NCBI GenBank assembly: GCA_003138795.1
Contig: PLHC01000059.1
Location: 1-41,819 of the forward strand
Source: Granulicella sp.
GTDB lineage: Bacteria; Acidobacteriota; Terriglobia; Terriglobales; Acidobacteriaceae
Direction: 5' to 3'
Length of the DNA stretch: 41,819 nucleotides
Positions 32,154 to 41,013 of the stretch are shown piece after piece. A program made the translations under genes and the position numbers. The first letter of the stretch is position 1, and the number at the start of each line of letters is the position of its first letter. The notes below the pieces were generated by a model that made no database searches, was not told the DNA's origin, and saw only the letters and a list, made by a program, of their open reading frames with translations.

Positions 32154-33809
32154 CTACCCGATGTCTTCCGACCAGTTCTCGAGACAGGCCTTGAAGTCGG
32201 ACATGAACTTGCCGGCATCCGCGCCGTCGACGATGCGGTGATCGAAGCCCAGCGTAAAGTGCTGGATGCTGCGGATCGCGATCGTGTCCTGACCATCCTT
32301 GTCGGTCAGCACGACGGCTTCCTTGGTGAGGCCGCCGATGCTGAGGATTGCCGACTGAGGCTGCGCGATGATGGGCATTCCGAACTGCTCGCCGAAGATG
32401 CCCGAGTTGGTCAGGGTGAACGTTCCACCGGCAACCTCGTCGGGGGCAAGCTTCTTGCCGCGGGCGCGTTCCGCCAGATCGACAACAGCGCGGGCAATGC
32501 CGAGGAAGCTCTTCTCTTCCGCCTGCTTGATGACCGGGACAATCAGACCCCACTCCAGCGCGACGGCGATACCAACGTTGATGTTCTTGTTGTAGAGAAC
32601 CGCTTCGCCCTGCATGGATGCGTTGACGATCGGGTGCTTGCGGAGGGCCTGCACGGCAGCGCGCGTGATGAACGGCATGTAGGTCAGCTTCACTCCGTTG
32701 CGCTGCTCGTACTTGCTCTTCTCCTTTTCGCGCAGCTTGACGATGCGCGTCATGTCCACCTTGAAGACGGTGTGAACGTGTGGGCTGGTGGCCTTGGACT
32801 CGACCATGCGCTTGGCGATGATGGAACGCATCTTGGAGAGTGGAACGAGCTCGCCAAGTGTCGGTGCGGGAGCAGGTGCAGCTGCGGCCTTTACAGGAGC
32901 CGCGGGTGCCGGAGCCGTTGCCACTGGCGCCACGGCGGCCAGAGTAGTGGTCGGAGCAGCGGCGGGTGCGCCTTCGAGATGACCGAGGATGTCCTGTTTG
33001 GTGATACGACCGGAAGCGCCTGTTCCTGAGATAGCCCTGAGGTCGATGCTGTTCTCGGAGGCAATCCTGCGGACCAGCGGCGAGGAGCGTGAAGCTTCGC
33101 CGGTTGACGCAGCAAGTACGGGCGCTGCAGCGGGCATAGGTGTGCTCGGCGCTGCGACTACAGGAGCCGGAGTTGCGGGTTTGGGTGCGGCTGCGGAGGC
33201 GGCTGCACCTCCACCGATGACGGCGACCACGGTGTTGATGGTGACGGTCTGGCCTTCCTGAACGCGGATCTCGGAGAGGATACCGGCGACGGGCGAGGGG
33301 ATCTCGGCGTCGACCTTGTCCGTGGAGATCTCAAAGATCGGTTCGTCACGCGCGACGGAGTCACCGATCTTTTTGAGCCACTTGGTGAGGGTGCCTTCGG
33401 TGATGGACTCACCCATCTGCGGCATCAGGACTTCCGTGCCGGGACCAGTTGGTTCGGGAGCGGGAGCAGCGACGGTTTGGTCCTTCGCGGCGGTTGCGAC
33501 TGCGGCGGGTGTAACCGTCTCTTCCCTGGGCTTAGGCGCGGTGGCCGGAGCTCCTGCCTCAGCGGCTGCGCCAGATTCGTTGACGGTACAAACTACGGTG
33601 CCGACAACGACGGTAGCACCCTCCTGGACCTTGATCTCGCCGAGCGTGCCGGCAGTGGGCGAAGGGATCTCGGCGTCGACCTTGTCGGTAGAGATTTCGA
33701 ACAGCGGTTCGTCGCGGGCGACGGTATCGCCGGGCTTTTTGAGCCACTTGGTGAGGGTGCCTTCAGTGATGGATTCGCCCATCTGGGGCATAACTACTTC
33801 GGTCGGCAT
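32154..33809 (-). CDS. sucB: Dihydrolipoamide acyltransferase, E2 of 2-oxoglutarate dehydrogenase type
   Basis: The E2 core of a 2-oxoacid dehydrogenase; it passes acyl groups from lipoyl-lysine to CoA. Two lipoyl domains sit at about 2-77 and 125-200, with lipoylated K43 and K165 in STDKVDAEI. An Ala/Pro linker follows, then the peripheral-subunit-binding domain (about 243-280) and the catalytic domain (about 318-551) with H524 and D528 in DHRIVDGADAG. The start is ATG at 33809 (551 residues). Two lipoyl domains and the sequence style favour the succinyltransferase, though branched-chain or pyruvate E2 is possible. lipB and lpdA lie upstream on the same strand, supplying its lipoate attachment and its E3 partner. 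Confidence 0.92.
   Translation of the reverse strand: MPTEVVMPQMGESITEGTLTKWLKKPGDTVARDEPLFEISTDKVDAEIPSPTAGTLGEIKVQEGATVVVGTVVCTVNESGAAAEAGAPATAPKPREETVTPAAVATAAKDQTVAAPAPEPTGPGTEVLMPQMGESITEGTLTKWLKKIGDSVARDEPIFEISTDKVDAEIPSPVAGILSEIRVQEGQTVTINTVVAVIGGGAAASAAAPKPATPAPVVAAPSTPMPAAAPVLAASTGEASRSSPLVRRIASENSIDLRAISGTGASGRITKQDILGHLEGAPAAAPTTTLAAVAPVATAPAPAAPVKAAAAPAPAPTLGELVPLSKMRSIIAKRMVESKATSPHVHTVFKVDMTRIVKLREKEKSKYEQRNGVKLTYMPFITRAAVQALRKHPIVNASMQGEAVLYNKNINVGIAVALEWGLIVPVIKQAEEKSFLGIARAVVDLAERARGKKLAPDEVAGGTFTLTNSGIFGEQFGMPIIAQPQSAILSIGGLTKEAVVLTDKDGQDTIAIRSIQHFTLGFDHRIVDGADAGKFMSDFKACLENWSEDIG
33285..33437 (-). repeat. Lipoyl-domain DNA repeat, unit 2
   Basis: Encodes residues about 125-175 of the E2 protein. 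It is nearly identical in protein, and close in DNA, to unit 1 at 33660-33809; both contain GTGAGGGTGCCTTC on the + strand. Confidence 0.7.
33660..33809 (-). repeat. Lipoyl-domain DNA repeat, unit 1
   Basis: Encodes residues 1-50 of the E2 protein. It is the partner of unit 2 at 33285-33437. The two form a direct repeat about 370 bases apart, a potential site of domain gain or loss by recombination. Confidence 0.7.
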
Positions 33810-33929
33810 GAGGGAACGGTCTCCGGGAGAGCTTGCTGCGCGCGAGGGCGCAACCTCAGGATTATACGGCTGTAGATGAGATGCAGGCGCACAGCGAATG
33901 GCTATTCCATACTGAACGGTATAGATCAC

Positions 33930-34664
33930 TCATAAGTTGGGCTGGTGCGCGGCGAGGAGTTCGTCGAGGGATTCGATGGCGAGCATCTGGCGCTGGAAGA
34001 CGCGGCCGAAGTTGGTGGAGACGCTGTTCGCGGCCGTGGCCAGCGTGGGTGGAGGAGTTTGCGGAGATTCGAGTTCGAGCGAGGTAACGGCCCGGTCGGT
34101 GATGCCGCAGGGGACGATCCAGTCGAAGTCGCGGAGGTCGGTGGTAACGTTGAGCGCGAATCCATGCGATGTGACGGACTGAGAGACATGGATGCCAATG
34201 GCGGCGATCTTCTTTTCCCGGATGCTGCCACCGGCGAGTGTCCAGACGCCGGTGAGTTTGCAGATGCGCTGTGCGGGAACGCCGAAGTCCTTGCAGGTGA
34301 GGATGAGGGCCTCTTCCAAGAGGCGGACGAAGTCGACCGGCCCGAGATGCGGACCGCGTTTGCCGGGGAGGTCGCCGCGGAGGTCGAAGATGGGATAGCC
34401 GACAAGCTGGCCTGGGCCGTGATAGGTTACGTCACCACCGCGGTTGATCTCATGGACCTCGACGCCACGGCGGGCGAGGAGTTCGTCGGTGGCGAGGATA
34501 TTGGCGCGTGTTGCATTGCGACCAAGCGTGAGCACAGGCGGATGTTCGAGCAGGAGGAGTGTGTCGCCGATGACGCCAGCCTTGCGCGCTGCGACCACCT
34601 CGGCCTGGAGGCGCAGGCCTTCGGCATAGGGAATGCGGCCGAGTTGGAGGAGATGGATGTGCAC
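33930..34664 (-). CDS. lipB: Octanoyl-[acyl-carrier protein]:protein N-octanoyltransferase
   Basis: Transfers octanoate from ACP to the lipoyl domains of E2 and GcvH, the first step of lipoate assembly. NRGGDVTYHGPGQLVGYPI (about 74-92) is the family signature. The catalytic dyad is K152 (in KKIAAIGIHVSQ) and C186 (VPCGITDRAVTSL). The protein has 244 residues. It lies between the E2 gene and the remnant GIY-YIG and lpdA genes, all on the minus strand, so substrate protein and modifying enzyme are encoded side by side. Confidence 0.95.
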   Translation of the reverse strand: MHIHLLQLGRIPYAEGLRLQAEVVAARKAGVIGDTLLLLEHPPVLTLGRNATRANILATDELLARRGVEVHEINRGGDVTYHGPGQLVGYPIFDLRGDLPGKRGPHLGPVDFVRLLEEALILTCKDFGVPAQRICKLTGVWTLAGGSIREKKIAAIGIHVSQSVTSHGFALNVTTDLRDFDWIVPCGITDRAVTSLELESPQTPPPTLATAANSVSTNFGRVFQRQMLAIESLDELLAAHQPNL

Positions 34665-34718
34665 GGCGCTATTTGAGGCAATTTTAGATTCGTGACCTGA
34701 TAGGTCCGCGGCTTCTCT

Positions 34719-35183
34719 TCAAGATGTCTTAAAGCTGTTGTGCTCCGACATGAATTCCATGCTCGCGTAAAGCTCCAACAAATATTGCAAGTTTGGATCT
34801 GGAACTTCGACAAAGCGCACATCCATGTTTCGGATGCGTGCTTTCGCGTCATTGAAGGCTTTCAAGAAAATAGGGTCTCCCATCAAGGCTTTACGGCTAC
34901 CCTCCTTCTTGTAAGAGGCTTTTACTCGATCTGTCTCCCGCCTAGCTAGGAGAAAGGCGAATGAAGCCGCGTTGTGGTCGCTTGAGGGGCCGCAATGGTT
35001 CGTGTGTCTTTTCTTGAAATTCTTAGTTCTTCCAAGCTAGATGACCCGACCGCTTTCGGAGAAGCTGTAGACTCCAGGACGATGGAGTGAGCTGATCTCT
35101 GTGAGCTCTAATGGTGGCGATTCTTGGAGTTGCTTCGCCAGAATGGGCAACCTTTGAACATAGGCATTAAATTGTTTGTTCAT
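34719..35183 (-). pseudogene. GIY-YIG nuclease-family gene interrupted by one amber codon
   Basis: One continuous minus-strand frame of 155 codons from ATG at 35183 to TGA at 34719-34721, broken by a single TAG at 35037-35039. Before the stop: PGVYSFSESGRVI (GVY equals the GIY half-motif). After it: LGRTKNFKKRHTNH, so the amber codon stands exactly where the Tyr of YIG belongs (one base from TAC or TAT). Downstream the frame keeps an Arg in LGRT and a late Glu in LQYLLELYASM, positions expected for the catalytic Arg and metal-binding Glu. No other stop or frameshift is present. It starts 8 bases after lpdA ends. Recent inactivation, a sequencing error, or amber readthrough are all possible. 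Confidence 0.85.
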
Positions 35184-35190
35184 GATCGTC

Positions 35191-36654
35191 CTAAACGTTA
35201 ATGGCCATACCTTCGACGCTGGAGAAGGCATCGAGCAGGCTTTCTGAGAGCGTTGGGTGGGCGTGGATGGTGAACATCAGCTCTTCGACGGTGGCTTCGA
35301 ACTCCATCGCAACGACGCACTCGGCGATGAGTTCGGTGGCTTGGGGACCAATGATGTGGACGCCGAGGACTTCGCCATACTTCGAGTCGGAGACGACCTT
35401 CACGAAACCGTCGTGCGAGTCGACGATGGTGGCTTTGGAGTTGCCGACGAAGGGGAACTTGCCGATTTTAACCTGGTAACCCTTCTCCTTGGCTTGCGCT
35501 TCTGTAAGACCGACACTACCGATTTGAGGATCGCAGTAGGTGCAGCCAGGAACACGGTCTTTGCGGACGGGGCGAGCATACTTGCCCGCGAGCTTGCTGG
35601 CAACGACAACGCCGCACATGGCGCCGACGTGGGCGAGTTGCGGCAGGCCTGCGACGATGTCGCCGATGGCGTAGACGCCAGGCTCTGAGGTCTCCATCCA
35701 TTCGTTGACAGGGATGAAGCCGCGATCGAGGGTGATCTTTACCTTGTCGATGCCCGCATCTGCGGTGCGCGGACCGCGACCGACGGCGACGAGAACCTTC
35801 TCGGCTTCCGTGACCTGTGGGTTGCCGGCGGCATCGGTAAAACTGACCTTTGCGCCGCCCTTGATCTTTTCGATCTTCTCGACGTTGCAGCTAACGTTCA
35901 CGTCGATGCCACGCTTCTTGTAGGCGCGGGTGAGCTCTTTGGAGACCTCTTCGTCTTCGACCGGAACCATGCGCGGGAGTGCTTCGATGATGGTGACGTT
36001 GGAGCCAAAGCTCTTGAAGATAGAGGCGAACTCGACGCCGACTGCTCCAGACCCGATGACGACGAGAGACTTCGGCAGTGCGGGGAGAGAGAGGATCTCG
36101 ATGTTGGTGAGGATGGTGTCGTCTGCCTTGTAGCCGGGGAGCATGCGTGCGTCGGAGCCGGTGGCGAGCACGACCTTCTTGCCCAGCACCTGGGTTGTGC
36201 TCTGCAGCTCGGATCCCTGGCCTTTGCCCTTGTCTTCGGCGGACACGTCAACGGTGAAGACGCCGGCCTTGGCGGGGCCGGTGAGACGACCGTGGCCGTG
36301 CATAACGGTGATTTTGTTCTTCTTCATCAGGAAGTCGAGGCCCTTGGTGTGCTTCGTGATGATGTCGTTCTTGCGCTTCAGCAGGTTGTCCCAGTTGAGC
36401 GTTGGCGCGGAGACGCCATCGATACCGTAGCTGGCGGCATGTTTCAAGTGGTCCCAGATTTCGGCGGAGAAAAGCATCGCCTTGGTGGGAATGCAACCTA
36501 CGTGGAGGCAGGTGCCGCCGAGCTTGTCGGTCTTTTCGATGAGGGCGACTTTGAGCCCAAGCTGCGCAGCGCGAATGCCGCAAGTATAGCCGGCGGGGCC
36601 GCCGCCGACGATGACCAGGTCATAGATAGTTTCTGCCAAGACAGTGAGCTCCAT
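35191..36654 (-). CDS. lpdA: Dihydrolipoyl dehydrogenase (E3)
   Basis: The flavoprotein that reoxidises dihydrolipoyl groups of E2 using NAD. The FAD motif is VIVGGGPAGYTCGIRAA (15-31). The redox disulfide is C49/C54 in GGTCLHVGCIPTKAM. The NAD motif VVIGSGAVGVEFAS and the second FAD motif YAIGDIVAG follow. The catalytic His lies in HAHPTLSE near the C-terminus. At 487 residues it is standard length. It is the first gene of the minus-strand group lpdA, GIY-YIG remnant, lipB, E2, all serving lipoate-dependent dehydrogenases except the remnant. Confidence 0.96.
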   Translation of the reverse strand: MELTVLAETIYDLVIVGGGPAGYTCGIRAAQLGLKVALIEKTDKLGGTCLHVGCIPTKAMLFSAEIWDHLKHAASYGIDGVSAPTLNWDNLLKRKNDIITKHTKGLDFLMKKNKITVMHGHGRLTGPAKAGVFTVDVSAEDKGKGQGSELQSTTQVLGKKVVLATGSDARMLPGYKADDTILTNIEILSLPALPKSLVVIGSGAVGVEFASIFKSFGSNVTIIEALPRMVPVEDEEVSKELTRAYKKRGIDVNVSCNVEKIEKIKGGAKVSFTDAAGNPQVTEAEKVLVAVGRGPRTADAGIDKVKITLDRGFIPVNEWMETSEPGVYAIGDIVAGLPQLAHVGAMCGVVVASKLAGKYARPVRKDRVPGCTYCDPQIGSVGLTEAQAKEKGYQVKIGKFPFVGNSKATIVDSHDGFVKVVSDSKYGEVLGVHIIGPQATELIAECVVAMEFEATVEELMFTIHAHPTLSESLLDAFSSVEGMAINV

Positions 36655-36787
36655 TCATTTGGGCGATCGCGGGGGGAGATGCAGCACGCGCGTGTCCGAC
36701 TTCGCTGGACAGCCTAGTTTAGCCGCTGCTGCAGTCCACGTCATTCGATGTGCAGGAACCGGCCTGCGATTCAAGCAGCAGCTTATT

Positions 36788-36805
36788 CAAGTTTGAAGTA
36801 ACAGA
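36788..36805 (+). repeat. 18-bp shared upstream motif, copy 2
   Basis: CAAGTTTGAAGTAACAGA, identical to 27407-27424, 24 bases before the endolysin ATG. After both copies the sequence continues in a similar way (AATGGCG versus ATGCGC). Confidence 0.7.
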
Positions 36806-36829
36806 TGCGCTCGTGGAGGTGCGCTTGTG

Positions 36830-37291
36830 ATGCAACAGTTTATGTATAGCGACAAGGGTTTAGCGCTCACCAAGAGCTTTGAAGGTCTGCACCTGGCAGC
36901 GTATCAGGACTGCGCGGGCGTGTGGACGATCGGTTATGGTCATACCGGGCCTGCACTCTATAAAAGTCTGACAATTAATGAGGCGGATGCTGAGGTGTTG
37001 CTGCGAGCTGACATCGCGGAGGCTGTGGCGTGCGTGAATCGAGCAGTGACAGTGACGATCTCGCAGAACCAGTTCGATGCGATGGTGGACTTCTGCTTCA
37101 ATGCAGGGCGCGGAAACTTTCTGCAGTCGACGCTGCTGCGGAAGGTGAACTTCGTGGATTTTGCGGGCGCGGCGGCGCAGTTTGGGCTATGGGTGCATGC
37201 GGGTGGTGAGGTGGTCGCAGGACTGGTGCGGAGGAGAAAGGCTGAGGCGGAGATGTTTGCGAATGCTGTCGCTGCAAATCAGCAACCGTAG
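36830..37291 (+). CDS. Phage-type lysozyme / endolysin (GH24)
   Basis: A muramidase of the T4/P22/lambda-R-like GH24 family. The catalytic triad region is complete: E18 in KSFEGL, D27 in YQDCAG and T33 in VWTIGYGHT. The second half, QNQFDAMVDFCFNAGRGNF, is also typical of the family. The protein has 153 residues and no signal peptide, so release would depend on a holin-type partner; candidates are the membrane proteins at 27454 and 31778. The start is ATG at 36830 (GGAGGT 9 bases upstream) or the adjacent GTG at 36827. It stands alone between lpdA and hemB with no other phage gene adjacent. Confidence 0.9.
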   Translation: MQQFMYSDKGLALTKSFEGLHLAAYQDCAGVWTIGYGHTGPALYKSLTINEADAEVLLRADIAEAVACVNRAVTVTISQNQFDAMVDFCFNAGRGNFLQSTLLRKVNFVDFAGAAAQFGLWVHAGGEVVAGLVRRRKAEAEMFANAVAANQQP

Positions 37292-37360
37292 AGAAATTCG
37301 CGGAGTTGCGTGGAGATCTAGATGTGAAACTCGGATGTCATGTAAGTGCACCCAGCAGCG

Positions 37361-38347
37361 TTAGAGCAGTTTCGCCGCATCCTTTGCAAAGTACGTAACG
37401 ATGAAATCCGCGCCGGCGCGGCGGATGCCCAGCAGGCTTTCGAGCATGGTGCGTTCGGGTTCGAGCCAGCCGCGCTGGAAGGCAGCGTGCAGCATGGAGT
37501 ACTCGCCCGAGACCTGATATGCGCCCATCGGGAGATCGAAGCGGTTGCGGGCTTCGCGGATGACGTCGAGGTAGGGCATAGCGGGCTTCATCAGCAGCAT
37601 GTCGGCGCCTTCGACGATGTCCTGCTCGATCTCTCGCATGGCTTCGCGGAGGTTTGCGGCGTCCATCTGGTAGGTGCGGCGGTCTCCAAACTGCGGAGCG
37701 GAGTCGGCGGCATCGCGGAAGGGTCCATAAAAGGCTGAGGAGAACTTTGAGGCATAGCTGAGGATCGGCGTGCTCTGTTTGCCTGCTTCGTCGAGTGCTG
37801 TGCGCATAGCGGCAATGCGGCCATCCATCATGTCGCTGGGTGCAACGATGTCGGCTCCGGCTTCGGCGAGCGATGCAGCGGCCTTTGCCAGCAGAGCAAC
37901 GCTGGAGTCGTTTTCCACCTCAAAATGCTCGCCGTCGCGGTTCACAATGCCGCAATGGCCGTGCGAGGTGTACTCGCAGAGGCAGACGTCGGCGATGACG
38001 ACCAGAGACTTTGGGTCGCCGGTCGCCTTGATCGCGCGGAGGCCGCGCTGCACGATGCCGTCTGTGGCGTAGGCGCCGCTCCCAAGCTCATCCTTCTCAT
38101 CCGGAATGCCAAACAGAAGCAGGCCGCCGATGCCGAGCGATGCGCAGGCCTCGACCTCCTTGAGAGCTTCGTCAATGGAGAGATTGAAGACGCCGGGCAT
38201 GCTGCTAATCTCGCGACGCACGCCTTCGCCCTCGCAGATAAACAGGGGATAGATGAGCGCGCCGGGATGTAGATGCGTCTCACGGACCAAGGAACGCATG
38301 GCTTCGGTGGAGCGGAGACGGCGCAGGCGTGTTGCGGGAAATTCCAT
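37361..38347 (-). CDS. hemB: Delta-aminolevulinic acid dehydratase (porphobilinogen synthase)
   Basis: Condenses two aminolevulinates to porphobilinogen in heme synthesis. The zinc-type cysteines C122, C124 and C132 are present in [14 protein letters not shown]. The Schiff-base lysines are K201 ([15 protein letters not shown]) and K254 ([13 protein letters not shown]). At 328 residues it is normal. Transcribed alone, divergently from mutS2. Confidence 0.97.
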   Translation of the reverse strand: MEFPATRLRRLRSTEAMRSLVRETHLHPGALIYPLFICEGEGVRREISSMPGVFNLSIDEALKEVEACASLGIGGLLLFGIPDEKDELGSGAYATDGIVQRGLRAIKATGDPKSLVVIADVCLCEYTSHGHCGIVNRDGEHFEVENDSSVALLAKAAASLAEAGADIVAPSDMMDGRIAAMRTALDEAGKQSTPILSYASKFSSAFYGPFRDAADSAPQFGDRRTYQMDAANLREAMREIEQDIVEGADMLLMKPAMPYLDVIREARNRFDLPMGAYQVSGEYSMLHAAFQRGWLEPERTMLESLLGIRRAGADFIVTYFAKDAAKLL

Positions 38348-38526
38348 GCACCTATTCTATGTCCGAGACGATTTTTATGTCCTCAGTTATCTGCATTCGC
38401 AATCTGACCTGCATGGAGATGGGCCTATGCTCCGTGCGGCTTCCTTATTGCGGGTGATGGGGCTGTTTCAGGCATGCAATATTCCAGCCGTATCGCCAGC
38501 CGTATCCTAACCCGTATCGTAGAGGT

Positions 38527-41013
38527 GTGGCATTCCTTCCCGAGATTCCGGTTCCGTTGTCAGAGATTGGCGCAAAGGCCCTGCAGTGGCCTGAACTTAT
38601 CGAACATCTGTCGCGCCGCGCGCAGTCGCCGCTGGGCCGGGAGTGGGTCAGCGCGTTGGAGCCTAGCTCCGATCCTGGATGGATCGGCCAGCAGCAACAG
38701 TGCAACGCCGAGATGCAGAGGCTGATCTCCGGTGGCAGCTTCGACTTCCGCGGCATCTTCGATGTGACCGAGACGCTCGATAAGGCACGGATCGAGGGCT
38801 CCGCGCTTGAGGCTGTCGAACTGCGCGCTGTGATCGTGCATGCGGAACGCGTCGAGGCCTGGCGGCAAACGGTGCTCACGCCCCCGGATGCGGTGCGCGG
38901 GCAGTGGCCCGGAATCGAAGAGCTCTCCGCGCCGTTGTTGCCGCACGATCTCGGGAATCTGCTGCGCTCGCTGAGCGGAAAAATCGAGCCGGATGGCAGC
39001 CTGAGCGATGACGCTTCGCCTGAGCTGCGACGGATTCGCCGCGCGCTTGAGCAGCAGCACCGCACGATCGAGGCGAGCCTGCGGCGCGCGTTGGCGAAGC
39101 TGTCCGAAGATGGCAGCACGCAGGAGTCGCTGATCACTGTGCGCGGCGAGCGCTTTGTGATTCCGGTCAAGGCCGAGTTCAAGCGCAAGGTCGGCGGCGT
39201 GGTGCATGGGTCGAGCTCGAGCGGGCAGACAGTTTTTGTCGAGCCCCTGGAAACCATCGAGCATAACAACGAGCTGACGCGGCTACTCGATGAAGAGCAG
39301 GGAGAGATTCACCGGATCCTTGTGGCGATGACGCGTGCGATCGCCGCCCAGGCCGAGGCTTTGCTGGTGGGTGCGGCGATTCTTGCGGAAGCCGACGCAC
39401 ACCAGGCGATCGCGCGCTTTGCTGTAGAGTTTGCCTGCGTGCGCCCGAGCTTTCCTGGTGACGATTTGTTTTCTTCAGACGAAGAAACTGGCGAGTTCAA
39501 CCTGCTTGCGGCACGCCATCCTCTATTAGAGATGCGGCTTCGTATTCAGGGTGGCGCGATTGTTCCGTTGACGATCGCGCTGCCTGCGGGCAAGAAGCAG
39601 ATGATTGTCAGCGGCCCCAATACCGGCGGTAAGACGGTCGCGCTCAAGACAACGGGTTTGCTTGCGTTGATGGCGCAGGCCGGCGTGCCGGTACCTGCGG
39701 AGAGGGTGCGGTTGCCACTCTTCACAGCGATCTATGCCGACATTGGCGACGCGCAGTCGATCGAGCAGAATCTCTCTACTTTCTCGGCGCACGTGGTGAA
39801 TGTGGACCGCATTGCGCGTCACGCAGATGCGCGTTCGCTCGTGCTGCTGGATGAGCTTGGATCAGCGACTGATCCTGAGGAAGGTGCAGCGCTGGCCGTG
39901 GCTGTGGCCGAACATTTTCTTGAGCGGAGCACCTGGTGCATCATCACGACGCACCTCACCTCGTTGAAGGTCTACGCGGCAAAGCATGATGGCGTGCTGA
40001 ATGCAGCGGTGGGATTTGATGAGGTCGCACTCGCTCCGACATATGAATTGCGTCTGGGAGTGCCGGGCGCCTCTGCGGGGTTGAACATTGCTGCGCGGCT
40101 GGGCCTCGATCCGGCGATCGTCGCGAATGCGCGCGCGCAGATGACCACGCAACAGATCGATATCGGCAGGTTTCTCGATGAGTTGCATGCGCAGCTAACG
40201 GCTGCTGCGGCAGAGCGCGAGCATCTGGCAGGGACCGAGCGTGAGCTCGCCAAGGAGCGGCTGCGGCTTGAGCAGGAGGGCCGCGCCGAGCAGCAGGCCC
40301 GTACGCGTGAACTCGAGCGGCAGCTCAAGAGCCTCATCGAAGACTTTGAGTCGCAACTGCGCGACACAGTGAAGGCGATCGAGGACAAGACGGTTGCACA
40401 GAAGATCGCGCGCGACTCGGCACTGCGCATCGCGCGGCTGAAGCGCGAGTTCTCCGAGCAGTTCCAGACGACGGTGTTTGCGCACAATGCGCCTCCGCAG
40501 AGCGAGGCTGCGAAGAAGATCGCCGATCGCCAGCGCGAGCCAAAGACCGGCGACCTTGTTCGCTTAAAGTCGCTCAACCGCGAAGGTCGGGTGGTGCGAG
40601 TGGTCGACGCGAAGACGCTGGAGGTTGCAGTTGGCCCGATGAAGACACGCGTGCCACGAAGCGATATTGCGGAGATCATCGCCGCGGCAGAGAAGCCGCT
40701 TGATGCAGTGAAACGGCGCGGGGGTATCAGTGTCTCGACAAGCTCGGGTACGGACGACTCCGACTACATGAGTTCGGAGATCAATGTTATCGGTCGCACA
40801 GCGGATGAGGCCGAGAGTGAGGTCGAGCGCTTCGTCGAACGAGCGTTCCTGGCAGGATTGCCACGCATCCGCGTGGTGCATGGAGTTGGGATGGGCATTC
40901 TGCGGCGGACGCTGCGCGAGTTCCTGGGCAAGCACCCGCATGTGACGTCAGTTACCGAGCCACCCTACAACGAAGGTGGCCAGGGTGCGACGATTGTGGA
41001 GTTGCGCCAGTGA
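38527..41013 (+). CDS. mutS2: MutS2 family ATPase/endonuclease
   Basis: A MutS paralogue without the mismatch-recognition domain, linked to suppression of recombination and to rescue of collided ribosomes in some bacteria. The core domain covers about 1-330, the ATPase has Walker A GPNTGGKT at 363-370, and LLDELGSATDPEEGAALAVA is the Walker B/signature region. A long charged coiled coil follows (about 540-660), and the C-terminal Smr nuclease domain (about 750-828) has VHGVGMGILRRTLREFL. At 828 residues it is standard. GTG at 38527 is the best start; its ribosome site is weak, so a slightly different start is possible. Confidence 0.95.
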   Translation: MAFLPEIPVPLSEIGAKALQWPELIEHLSRRAQSPLGREWVSALEPSSDPGWIGQQQQCNAEMQRLISGGSFDFRGIFDVTETLDKARIEGSALEAVELRAVIVHAERVEAWRQTVLTPPDAVRGQWPGIEELSAPLLPHDLGNLLRSLSGKIEPDGSLSDDASPELRRIRRALEQQHRTIEASLRRALAKLSEDGSTQESLITVRGERFVIPVKAEFKRKVGGVVHGSSSSGQTVFVEPLETIEHNNELTRLLDEEQGEIHRILVAMTRAIAAQAEALLVGAAILAEADAHQAIARFAVEFACVRPSFPGDDLFSSDEETGEFNLLAARHPLLEMRLRIQGGAIVPLTIALPAGKKQMIVSGPNTGGKTVALKTTGLLALMAQAGVPVPAERVRLPLFTAIYADIGDAQSIEQNLSTFSAHVVNVDRIARHADARSLVLLDELGSATDPEEGAALAVAVAEHFLERSTWCIITTHLTSLKVYAAKHDGVLNAAVGFDEVALAPTYELRLGVPGASAGLNIAARLGLDPAIVANARAQMTTQQIDIGRFLDELHAQLTAAAAEREHLAGTERELAKERLRLEQEGRAEQQARTRELERQLKSLIEDFESQLRDTVKAIEDKTVAQKIARDSALRIARLKREFSEQFQTTVFAHNAPPQSEAAKKIADRQREPKTGDLVRLKSLNREGRVVRVVDAKTLEVAVGPMKTRVPRSDIAEIIAAAEKPLDAVKRRGGISVSTSSGTDDSDYMSSEINVIGRTADEAESEVERFVERAFLAGLPRIRVVHGVGMGILRRTLREFLGKHPHVTSVTEPPYNEGGQGATIVELRQ

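Noticed and set aside
34427-34852. Minus-strand frame across lipB start and the GIY-YIG remnant
   Set aside because: Out of frame with both; composition is noise-like.
27407-36805. Attachment sites of an integrated prophage
   Set aside because: The 18-bp pair encloses core metabolic genes (E2, lipB, lpdA), no integrase is present, and both copies sit just upstream of start codons, so a regulatory role fits better.
38253-38510. Plus-strand frame in the hemB/mutS2 divergent region
   Set aside because: Mostly antisense to the hemB start, and the rest has no family features or ribosome site.
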